Below are positions 28,448-39,577 of a stretch of DNA of 64,000 nt, one piece after another. This stretch comes from Ascaris suum (lineage: Eukaryota; Nematoda; Chromadorea; Rhabditida; Ascarididae): assembly GCA_013433145.1 (NCBI GenBank), contig CM024173.1:10684322-10748321 (forward strand), read 5' to 3'. The position numbers were made by a program, and so were the translations under genes. Each line of letters begins with the position of its first letter. Position 1 is the stretch's first letter. The notes under the pieces are model-generated. The model had not been told where the DNA came from, searched no databases, and saw nothing but the letters and a program-made list of their open reading frames with translations.

Positions 28448-28576
28448 CTGTTGATAGTGGCGACCGAAGTTATCTTGCGAAAAGCGCATACATAGAGAGG
28501 TTTTTCCACTAGCACCATCGCCACAAACGACCACTTTCAGAACACGCTCCGAGTGTTCATCGTCATCCGAATCCAT
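28448..28576 (-). CDS. rab-28: Rab28 exon 1 with start codon and P-loop
   Basis: ATG at 28576 begins MDSDDDEHSERVLKVVVCGD, then GASGKTSLCMRFSQDNFG. The acidic N-terminus before the first strand is typical of Rab28. The GDGASGKTS loop is a complete Walker A/G1 motif, with the Lys and Ser/Thr that bind phosphate and Mg2+. The donor is CAG/GTTACT after 43 codons. TGACGTGTGAGGTG lies just upstream of the ATG; no clear trans-splice acceptor or X-box was found there. Confidence 0.95.
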
Positions 28577-31500
28577 CACCTCACACGTCACAAAAAATTA
28601 TTCAAATTCAAATTCAGCAGGTAAGCAATAGCCTCTTGTGATATTCGTATTTCACCAGTGGATAAAATATAGTGAGAAATACCAAATAGGAAACGAAATT
28701 TCAGTGAATATACTCTAATTTCGGAACCAATGTGGCCAAGAAATTATTCGTGAGCGCATATGTGACGTATGGTCTGCCGCAAACGCGACGCGTCTGATCG
28801 CTATGACAACCATGTAGTGACGATTCGTGCCGTTTCGTTTCCGGTGGTGCGAGGATTGTTGTCACAACTTCAAGATTCAGATGCCCTAGAGGGAAGGAAG
28901 CGAGAAGATCACACATGGAAAGCAGGAAATGGCTCCACCTATAAAGAAATTTGCTATCATATTATTGCAAGTTAATTGTTCACCTGAGCATAAAGGAACA
29001 GCCAAAATCATTGATCCTCCATTTGCGTCAGTTTACTTGTGTATTATTTATCCGACATTTTATTGGCTAATGTCATAGTCAAACGCCAACATCAGAGGCT
29101 ATGTTCAGGAAAAATGACCACATGAATAATTAAACTTCTACAAAAGTGACCAGTCGAAGAACAATGAAAAGAAAATTTATTCTTGAGATGAATTCGACCA
29201 GTTGCGGATGAAAATTAATCTGCAACTTTCATGGCCACACTAACCTCCAATGACTCATACAGAACATGACTAGTCATAGTTAAGCTAGGCAAAATTGAAT
29301 TCACCTCCTTGTTATCATAGGAAGTCATAAAAAGGTAAAGGGGGGGGGGCATTATGTCTAAATAGTTTGGCTTTATGTGAGATAAAGGCTCATCACTACT
29401 GCACCAACCAACTCAGCTTTTTGAAACTCAAAATTCTATTGGCTTTATTTGATAAAAGACCTATAATAGACCTATAATTCAAAATTCCTCATAAAAGACC
29501 TATAACTTCCATGCCTATTCTTTACGGCCTTGTTTGTTGCGTCAGTGTTCCACAATTCCAACTCGTTTGTGCTGGAAGTTTCGCCAGTAGAGCTTCTACT
29601 TTTCCTTCGTTTGAACACATCAGTGCCATTTTTCATGCGCTTCGCACAAACAGCGAACAGACAATTCAGCGAAGTGTGGATTACACTTTATGCCTTCATC
29701 GAATAAAAATGCCATTTAGGTAGTGGTCGATGAACATTTATGCGTCTGTTAAGTGTTGCGGTTTTGAGACTGAAGGAGGGCAGCATTCATTGTCATCGAT
29801 GGCACTGAGAAGCGTTCTGATCGGCGAATCGAAAGCACAGGAGAGTTTGGAGAGAAATGCGCCAAAACATATACGTATATAGAAGAATATAACTCCATCC
29901 TCTTTATCTATTTCAGCAAAAAAAAAATTATAAAATAGACGTGAAAATGACCGCATTATGTGTTTACATCAAGGAACAATACTGAACTAAATTGACTGGA
30001 TAGTGAAGAAGGAAGAGAGAAGAAACAATGAAGGAAGATGAGATACACCAAGCAACTGAGTCAAATAAATATCCATTGAATCAAACATGCAAACCCCCGC
30101 ATAGAAGAAGCAATACAAGAATTAAAAGAACTGAGAGGAATGCGCTTCGCAGAGAACTTGCTAAAGCGATCATCTTCTTAGTTTGCCAACAACTGAATGA
30201 TATAACATGCCTTGCCAAACATAACAGGGCAAATTCACTACCTAGAAATCAAAAAAAGTTTCATTTTTGTGCGTGCTTATTGATAAAATACGGCCCACAT
30301 AGGCGTAATATGTATGCAAATTGCAAACCTTCAAGCATTTTCAAGCATATTTAATCACCTATAACTCCAGAAGGTATTGTACGATTTAGATTCATTTTGT
30401 TGTAGGTTATATCTATCAAGTTTCGTCGGTATAATTTTGATGGTTGATGATTTGAAACCGTCATGCAGGAAGACAAAGAAAGGCCAGTATACACGAAAAT
30501 AATAACTCCCATCGATCAGCTTAGAATGTAGAATGAAGAAAAATCAGAATGAGATACGAACGGCAATTCCTAATCGTGTAGCCTGTCTTCCTCTCTGCTC
30601 GAAGTACGCACCCCGAAGGTGGTCTTTCCATTCACCACCGTATACCAAATTTTACCACCTGTTATCTCCCCCCTACCCTCCCTCTCCCCATCGTTCCCCA
30701 CATTCGTTTCAACCATTAGTGGTCGGCCCACGTCTAAGATCGAATAGTTCTCCTCTTTAATGTTCACGCTTATGCTGGCGTCAAAGGTTGATCTAAGTTT
30801 GAGTACTGGGTAGTCGTTTGTTGCTGCTATATTGATTTAGCTAGACAATCATTCATAGACATCTCAGCAAACGGCAGAGTTGCCTTTATGCGGCTCACTA
30901 AAAGCAAACAGCACGTCACCGTGGGCCGTGTTTTCTCCAATCCATGATGATGCAATGATGTAGAAGCCGATCTTCGCATTTCAACCACCGCAATTTATTA
31001 TTGGTTCATCTAACCGCATTAGATTCTTGGCATTAAATTCTTCCTGCAATCATCTCGATTACTCACACCATCGTTGCTCTTATTGACTTGTACATTTTGT
31101 GCATTGAATATTATTGAATTTGTAGTGCATCACAAATTTCGACTGGCCTTCATCGTTGAATATTTGTTGACGCAGACGGAAAAAAAGCTCGAACATTCCA
31201 TAAAAAACACAGCAACTGAATGCACGAAAAGGAAGCTAACTTTAAAACATGAAAAGCGCTGATACATAAAAGGACGAGAAAAAGCCGTGAAACAGTTGTA
31301 CAATCAGGTCAAATATAATTCAACTGTTCGTCAAAACGGCATTGGAGCGACGAGTGGATAAACATGATGGAAAAGGGAAATAGAATGGGAGAGAGGAAAA
31401 TGAGGGGTTTGTGTTGTTCTGAAGAAGGTATGGAAGGTGGAAGTAAGGGGACAGAGGAGGACTTGACGATGTGATTGCGCACCTTATCTAATCAGCGTTT

Positions 31501-34500
31501 AGAAGTGAGTGCACTCTGGGTTGATGCAATTTCAGATGAGAAAGCAGCTCTAGGCAACAAGTACCCGATTGATAAATGAACGTTGCGGATTTTTTTGAAA
31601 TTTCGTTTGTGAATTTGAAAAAAAAAACAATTTCCACCAATACTGCGCGAGAGCGTAAAATATTTAAGCTATTCAAGTATGGAGCATTTATCGACAATAT
31701 ACAATCACGGTTACATTGAATTTTATTCTGCGAATTTCCGCACAGTCTTGGAGCGTTTTCTAAAATCTTTGAGCAAAAGTTCTGCTTAGGATTTAGTATT
31801 CTCGAAGACAACTCTAACGAAATAACGTTGAACTTTCTCGATTCTAGCATAATCTCTTTTCTTCCGAGGACCCTAAACTTAAGGATTATGAGTAAATACC
31901 TACAGTTTCACATCGTCATTATATAGCTGAATGTGTCCTCTAGCCGTATTGCTGAGGTAAGTCGCTGATGTATATGAGAAAGAACATGTTTCCAAGAAAG
32001 TGCTTGGAAGAACGCCGTTATGATGGTCTTGGAAAGGCTGTATCAATTTTGATTTGAAATCCGCTAGAAGGAATCATGCTCAAGGTGTCTGACAGACAAA
32101 CTGTTCTCTTCTTGCAACCTACTCCAAAAATCATGCTCAAGTTCCCATATGGAGAAAAGTTCACTAACAATAGAAACGTATGAGCCATCTTCTTTTTCTC
32201 CTCTATTTGCTTTCTTTTCCACTCACCACTTCGGGGATTAGAAAAGTCACAAACGAATGGACGGCAAAGACAGAGAAAAGTGGAAATCCTATGCCCCTTC
32301 TCCACATCCCCGGATCCGCCCTCAACTTCTAATGAAACGAAGACCTTGACAAACGGTCACAGTGTCTCCTAATGCCTCAAGGTGGCAAAACCTGTTCATC
32401 AAAGAGATCGTTTGGAAAGGAAAACTTCGGTGAAATTGTCTTTTCTCATAATAATGCAGCGCCCAATCCATATACTCAATATGAGACTTACTCCTTCAGA
32501 GGTGAGGTGAACGTCGGAACAAAGAATACTGCGGCCGTTGCGACTGAAACACTATCGAACACATACAACACCATGCACGTTTAAAAGCGATGTCACCGCA
32601 AATTGTTAGAGCTCTTAGAATCATGACGAAGGAAATTTCCACCCTATCATAGGAACAAAATTTTAGACCAATAACGTCCGAGAGATGAACTCTTCTTTCC
32701 AGGAAAATCTCTATCATTTCAGGAATATGTCGGTCTTAGGTCTGTATATTCTAGTGGGCTGAGAACAGCAAGTGAGAAGACATACCAAAAAGACCGAAAA
32801 ATATAAGCTTAATAGATACACGAGTTCCTATTATTGTGTAAATTAAGAGTTTATTTCTTTCTCCATATGATTCAAATGTTGAATAAAATTTCCCTATTAA
32901 ATTTCAAACGTTAGTGTTTCATAAAATTCTACATCATAAAGTAATCAAATAAATATAATGAACAATTTTATGACAAAAAAAAAGAAAAGCAAAACTTTCA
33001 TCAACTCCACTAATTATTTAATCAAATATACAAAGAAGTTTTTTTTTTTTTTTGATATGAACGAAATTTCTGCGTATTAATTAATGAAATTTATTGTATA
33101 AAAGAAACAAAGATGATAAATTTTTTTTTCCGTTATCAAAATTTCATAGACTATGCTAGAAGCATTTTTTTCAACAAATGCAAAGAAGATATTTAACTCT
33201 TTCCACTCGAAAAGAGAGTTTATGCAAATTTAGCAACTCTATCATTAAACGTGAATATCGCTATATATTAGCATAGTATTTTTGATGAATCTTCTTAGAA
33301 TTATTAATGGAATTTCTTATCGTTACGAAAAAGATTGGAGAAAATGAACTATCTATTAGATTTTGTTGTGTGAGTTTTATCTAGCAACTATTCATGTTGA
33401 AATTCAAATTCGAATTGCCATGATTAGAAAATATGTTTTCATCGTTCAAATAAATATAGCATAGACGACTCAATTATTACTTCAAGCATTATCTCAATTA
33501 GAATGTATCATTCAAATATTTGAAAACAAAAAAAAAAGATGGAATTTTTTTTTTTTCAAAACTTTTTGGACGATTTTTAGATTTTCTTTCGCATAAAATC
33601 TCTCGTGAAATCGTCGTTTTCATTTTATTGCAAATTTCGCCTCAACTCTTTCACATTTAATCATTTCGATAATCAATATGAATTCAATTGGAATTTTTTT
33701 TTCTCAATTGATGAATTTCTTTCGCATATTTATGTTCTATTTTTAAGGAAAATATAAATGTATTGCAATATGTTGTTGATGTTTGATTGTTTAAAATCGA
33801 TCACAAAATATGCCCTATTGTTGCGCCGTTATGTGAGACAAGAATGCTATGGCGATTGTAACGCCCCTTCCGTACATTTGGGTAAACATAAAAATGGAGC
33901 AATACGTTGTGTGTTTTGTTTACGCAATACGAATCCCCACTCTCAGGTCCGGATATGCACTTTTTCGATCGCTGAAATATGCCACTGCATATGTTTGCCA
34001 CTTCGAGATGTCCGCCTTTACTGATCTCTTCAAAGAAATCAACATAATATTAGTCTTTTTTAAGGTTGTTTTTATGAATACTGCTTTATTAACACAATCG
34101 ATGGCATAAACGAGTTTAATTACGGCTCTTTAATTTGATACAATAAAGAATATATTTACCACTCATATTAGTCGGAAATTCATTGTTGTAACTGTTTTGA
34201 TAGTATTTGCTAGTTGTGAGCCTTCTAGAGATTTCCTTCCGCAAGGAAATCAAAATAGGTATTTAGAGGCAAACAGAAGGCCTTTAGCATAGCCTTTGAG
34301 CTAAAACTACCGAAAAAAATTGGAGCTTCAAAGAGAGATGTTTAGAACGTTTTGGTATGATTCTGTCGTCCTTGGCCTCCTCCAAATACCTCTTATGGGC
34401 GCCGTTTGTCGTTACAGCCTGACAACTATGGACATATTTGCATGCAGAGGGAAATTTTTAATGAATTTAATTGTTCATTTCAATTACTTGCTTATTTTTA

Positions 34501-37500
34501 AAAAAAAAATGATGAAAGTTTTTCCAACTTATTTCTTCCTTTCACATTAATAAACACAAAATTTCCACGCGTTAACATAAAGCAATACCATATTTCAATA
34601 TGAATTTTTCCTTAGGAGACGATGGTTGTGTCTTTTTGCTTTTTTCGGAGAAAAAAAAAGGAATGTATGCCGATCTTCTCTGCCCACAGAATTCAACATC
34701 ATCTGTATCTTTATGGAATAAAATTTAAGCGTATGTCACTTGTATCTGGTTATCTGAAAGACCATCCAACGATTCATTAATCGTTTTGTTGCTTTTCAAC
34801 TTCATACCGTAATTGTTGATTCCTGGCGCAATAACAGGTGGCGACAATGATTTTCCACCTAGCATCCGATGATAGAAATCAAATGAAACTATCAGCGCTA
34901 ACTGCATGTCATCTAGGGATGAGCGCTCTTTGAAACACACTTCGATGCCCATATATTCAGCCACTTTAAGCCTATCTAAGTTGGTCGTTCACTGAAGCTC
35001 CTATTTAACTCCACCTTAAAAGTTTTTGTCAACTGATATTCGCAATACCAAATCACTGTATCTCACAAGGTGCACACTCCGATCCGTTCGTCTCCTTTCA
35101 GAAATTCAGCTTCGCATATGTCGAGTCGGACACCCGAGGTCCATTATATGCAACCGCTCAATTAGGATTTTATGCAGTGAATATGCAAAATTGATGCAGC
35201 GGCCTCAATTTTATGAACCTTCGACCTCATATGAAGTTTTGAGAGAGCGTTTTCATGATCAGGTAAGTACGATGAAGACAATGGAAATAAGTTCGAACTT
35301 ATCGTTCAGTGTTCGACATTCAAATGTGGAAATATATCACGCTCGAATGGTCGAACAACAATCATACATTGTCCAACGTAATGATCGCCATAATACCACA
35401 ATGCATCTGTTAATTTTTGATAATCGAATTGCAAAAAGAGTACGCAATTGTCGAAGGAATTAGCCATTTAAAAGCGTTACTACTATGGCAATCATCCATT
35501 TCTCTAAAAGTTCACCACTAACTAATACACCAATGTACTCGTTCACTTATTCAATACCTAAAGGTATTGCGTTTATTCGGCTATTGCATCGTTATTGCGT
35601 CATGCTTATAGCATCTGTTTCATATAGCATACTTGAGAATTTCACATAAGGTAATTTCCTAGTAAAGAAAATATACAATATAATAATACAACAAGACCAT
35701 GAAGAAAATATGGCGATCGAAAGTCTCCCAATACGTTTGGAAATTTTACTGATGATAAACAATTCATAGTCGAAAGTTTTGATAAAACCGCAATACGGAT
35801 TTCTGATCCAAATTTTTGAAAAAAAAAAAAAAAATATTCCACGCACGTCCAATACTCCTAAAGGTTTATAACGTACTAAAGGTGAGGCTTTATTGAAGCG
35901 CATATTAAAATTTTTCTCAAAAAGTTTGGATTGTAAGACACGCTGATCAATATTTCCGGAAGGAAAAGTTAAGTCAGGAGATGCTCTATTCAAGATTTTT
36001 AATACCTGAGTTCCCTGATATAAGTGATGACGAATGAAAACTAAAGAAGCGATTGAAAGTTTCACTTATTAAAGACTGGTCATACGCTGGAAATAATTTA
36101 GCGGCAATTCGACGAAAATAATGCATCATGAAATTTATTCGTACCTTCGTCAATTTGGAAGACCTCTACTGACGACTATAAGCGGAAAATCCTGACGTGG
36201 CAAGGTTTGAGCAATATGACATATCATTGCTCTTCGGAACGATGATCGATCTATATAGAGCAAATTAATTCTGCAACTTTGCCTTCAAGCAAAAACAATG
36301 ATTTCCCATGATTCCTATCCGCTTAGGAAAAATGCTGCACTCTTCTAGAAAAGCGCAAAAGAATCAAGCCCAAGAGCCTTTGTAGAATGAATTTCGAAAT
36401 TTTTAAAACCCGCATAATCGTTATATAATATCTTTGCATATGAAGGTTTCAGCGTACCTGGGTGTGCGCCTAGCTGACGGCTTTAAATGCCGCAATCCAC
36501 ATAACTCGATTTCGAACTACTGGGCGTGATCCTACCGTTTATTGACAACTGTGCAATCTTTTAGGCTAAACGGCCCTAATCCAAACGATCATATCGTGCC
36601 AGCCTAGCTGTCATGCTTTCTAAACAACGTTTGAAAGAATAAAACATGCACCCATTTCCGGAAGGAAACTCACCAGAAATTCCGTGTTTATATATACTCA
36701 ACTTATGAGCACTGCCAAGGACTGTATTAGGGAATGAAATAACCCAACTGCCTATCATACACTTACTCTCAATTAAGAACCCACTTCTAAATTTATTCAA
36801 TTTGTTTTTAATGATATTGTTTGTGTTTGAATCAATTGGCCCAGCTGCGAATATGCTCCTCGATCACGAAGCGCTTCACAGGAATCACCGCTTTCTTAGA
36901 AATTGCTCCGATTTTTGAATTAAAACGGCTAAAGACGATCTCTAGGAGTCGAGTGAGTTTACAACCGCGCAATGAATTACGTTCGGAAGCAAATGCTACA
37001 GCTGAATATTTCAGCCCGAAATAAGCAACTACAAGAGCGCTTTCTAATGCGCTAATGGTGCCCTTTGCATTGTATATGAGCACGTCAAATGAAACGATTC
37101 ATTTCTGCATTTTTATTACACTTCTTTGTAACGAATAATACAACATATCAAACTATAAATAATTAATAACAACTGAAACAATAATAAACGGACTTTGATG
37201 AATCCATTCAGAGCTTCCTACTCTTTAGGAATCAATATTTATCAGTATGTTTTCGTTTCAGATTCAGGTAATCACAAGTTAGTGCATGGGTCTGGAAATC
37301 ACCACTCAACCGGAAAATGAACCAATTCGAAACTGATTACTCGTAATAGGACATCTGCCGGATCTATTAACCCACATATAAACTATATGGGGCTCAAACT
37401 AAAAAGTAGAAGCCAGGAAACCATCAGCAGTTAACCGCATTGGGTCATAAATATGAAGGATTTCAACGATGCAAAAGTCAAGAGTCAAGACTGGTTGCAA

Positions 37501-38489
37501 TTGAAACACGAATTGAATAGGAGGTAACGAAAATTTCACATTAGAAGTAATACTCACTCGATAATAAACTAAATAATAGCAAACGATGAGGTTATTATAT
37601 AGATAGAAAATTTGAGAAAACTCTAAACAAAGGAGAGCAAAACAATCATCTTGAGGCGATGAGGATCCTGTAACGCAATCACATAGATGAAACCCGATGA
37701 AGGATATATCTTTTGTCAAAAAAAGAGAGAAATTTCTTCAATAGATGACAAGCAAAACTCATTCCTACTTTATGGAGGCAATGATACTTTATGATTTAAT
37801 TGTATGCGCATTTCAAGCATTCTATTTCTAATCCATTAACAACTCCATATGGATAAATGAACTCCTTCTCCACTCATCCTAACATTTTACGCTACGTATG
37901 TTCTCAAGGAACACTACGATTTCATTATTACATCTTCAAGCAAGTTTACCAAATTTACTCCCATGGGAATATTATTTGCTATTGTAGTGTTTGTATTGGC
38001 TTCGTCGATTCGACTGCGCCGGTGGAATATTTTAGAGGATGATAGTTAGAAAAATAAACGCTTGTTTTACCGAAAGGTCGGAAAAAAAATTGACGAATCT
38101 TCGACAATCAATGAAGGGCCCTCACAAGAGGCAAACATCAACAACGCACTCTTACCACGTACAAAAATTTAACCCTCAGAAAATTTTCCAAGTGTAGAAT
38201 GAAACTTTTGAACGGCATTGATCTTTAATAAGCATTCTAGGATTTTTTTTTTGCCCAACCCGAGGCAAATAGGCCCAACCATCTTCTATGTTTCAATACT
38301 AGCTAAACCATCACTGCTTTTACTTTCTATTTAGGGGGGGAAAGAGTGTTCAAACATTGTAAAAACTGTAGTTTTTTTTCCCTGTGCATATTAAGAATAT
38401 TATAGAAATTATGGTAAATGAAACAGAAAGGACTAGGAATTCATTGAATTTATGCTTGATCAAGAGTTAACTTAGGAATTAATTAGGTT

Positions 38490-38504
38490 GGGGCGGGGGG
38501 AGGG
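38490..38504 (+). other. G-rich tract downstream of the FOXP stop
   Basis: Runs of 4, 6 and 3 G separated by single C and A bases lie about 190 bases beyond the stop codon, on the strand opposite to the gene. In the transcript it would read as a C-rich tract. Confidence 0.5.
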
Positions 38505-38644
38505 AATCGTAGGATGGATAAAACCCACCAGCTCAGTCGAAATAAGAAGTAATCATTTATGCCTCCACTGAAGCTGCAATAAGTAAGCTTTCAGCTAACA
38601 ATATCATAGAGACATGAGAACAACGTGACGAATGAGTGGGCATA

Positions 38645-38650
38645 TTTAAT
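38645..38650 (-). promoter_or_regulatory. Candidate FOXP poly(A) signal (ATTAAA)
   Basis: ATTAAA, the commonest variant of AATAAA, lies 44 bases past the stop codon on the minus strand. In AT-rich DNA such a hexamer can occur by chance. Confidence 0.3.
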
Positions 38651-38693
38651 GAGAGGGAAAATGCGATATGCCTTCTACAGCGATACAACACCA

Positions 38694-39170
38694 CTAACAA
38701 TCTTCGTCAACAACCAACTTTGGGCTTGTTTCCTCTTCCTTGATGAACATATCCAAAGCCTTTTGTGAGACACTGCAATTTAGACTTTGAAGTGGCGACG
38801 ATGCTGAAACGCCATCAATTATCGTTGCTTTGTTCATAGTATTGACTTCAGATGTCACTGTTGAGCCCATATTCGTAGTCGCGTTTGTAACGATAGCAAG
38901 GTCATTGAGTTTTTCGTCAGCATTCATTGTTTTGCTCCGATTCAAAGCCTCATCAGCGGCGACAAGGCTAGCCGCCGATGCTGCCGCTGTTGATAGTAAA
39001 TTTAATGGATTTTCGAGTTTCGGTGTAGTTGGAGTACTTCTGGAGGCATGTGCACGTTGTGGACGACGTCGATAGAATTCTGAATCATCAACCGTCCAAA
39101 CGGCACCTTTCACGTTTTGCTCGACCCGTGCAAAGCATTTGTGAAGCGATAGATTATGCCGCACTGCATT
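38694..39170 (-). CDS. FOXP last exon: second half of forkhead domain and C-terminal tail
   Basis: The acceptor TACTTTCAG precedes [19 protein letters not shown], which holds recognition helix 3 (with the Arg equivalent to FOXP2 R553) and the start of wing 1. [19 protein letters not shown] follows. Compared with vertebrate RVENVKG, this copy has one extra Gln (RVEQNVKG). The tail is Ala/Ser/Thr/Asn-rich and ends [21 protein letters not shown] fits the sumoylation consensus, as is known near the C-terminus of FOXP1/2. The stop TAG is at 38694-38696. The exon is 477 bp, phase 0 at its start. Confidence 0.95.
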   Translation of the reverse strand, partial: NAVRHNLSLHKCFARVEQNVKGAVWTVDDSEFYRRRPQRAHASRSTPTTPKLENPLNLLSTAAASAASLVAADEALNRSKTMNADEKLNDLAIVTNATTNMGSTVTSEVNTMNKATIIDGVSASSPLQSLNCSVSQKALDMFIKEEETSPKLVVDEDC

Positions 39171-39485
39171 CTGAAAGTAATTCTCATTCGTTATAGGTAA
39201 CGACAAAGTGTTGGGAGCAATTGTAGTATAAGGCTTCATACCAGCGCTACTTCAAAACCCTTCATCATTTTGAGCCCAATTTTCAGTTCGTACACGTTTA
39301 TAATTCGCACTCTTTAAGATCACTGAACGGCTGATAAGATGAATAAGGTCACTGGACTAATAAGTGCAAACATGAGCCCATCGTGAAACCTCAATCGAAC
39401 AAAAAAAAGCATTTCGGGTAGCACCATGTTGAAATAAACTCATCGAGCCAAAGAAAAATTCCAGCAGCGTCTAATCTAATCCTTC

Positions 39486-39488
<3 letters not shown>

Positions 39489-39571
<83 letters not shown>
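39489..39571. repeat. (AT)n microsatellite, 83 bp
   Basis: An uninterrupted AT dinucleotide run just upstream (in gene direction) of the last FOXP exon, about 320 bases from its acceptor. Confidence 0.97.

Positions 39572-39577
<6 letters not shown>

Larger units (their letters stand above)
19915..28576 (-). other. rab-28: Rab28-type small GTPase gene (whole locus, five exons)
   Basis: Five exons join in frame, apart from one base in exon 4, to give a protein of about 227 residues; human RAB28 has 221. All Ras-fold motifs are present: P-loop GDGASGKTS, the Rab28-specific WDIGGQ in place of the usual Rab WDTAGQ, NKTD for guanine recognition, and VSAKTGDS. The protein ends in CSVM, a CaaX box predicted to be farnesylated. 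That also fits Rab28, which lacks the double-cysteine tail of most Rabs. In animals Rab28 cycles GTP/GDP and works with the BBSome and intraflagellar transport at cilia. Family identity is strong; ciliary function here is inferred from the family. Exon 4 appears to lack one base, so a naive gene model would be truncated. No clear AATAAA poly(A) signal follows the stop. Confidence 0.93.
28577..38693. other. Intergenic region between Rab28 and the FOXP gene
   Basis: This 10.1-kb region has no supported gene. It should contain the Rab28 promoter and the FOXP 3' untranslated region. Visible are a poly-G run near 29340, repeats of AGACCTATAA at 29456-29505, a pyrimidine-rich patch at 30660-30700, one plus-strand exon candidate (35102-35262), and G-rich DNA at 38490-38504. 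Positions 32.8-33.7 kb are extremely AT-rich. Several 70-150 codon open frames exist but show no recognisable protein. Confidence 0.6.

Noticed and set aside
33758..34024. Cys/His-rich plus-strand frame resembling pieces of a Nanos-type zinc finger
   Set aside because: The two similar pieces are in the wrong order and the Cys/His spacing does not fit. It lies in very AT-rich DNA with no exon signals.
35592..36065. 157-codon minus-strand open frame
   Set aside because: It includes an Ile/Phe-rich run driven by poly-A/T. It has no recognisable motif and no convincing splice or start context. An open frame of this size is only mildly unlikely by chance.
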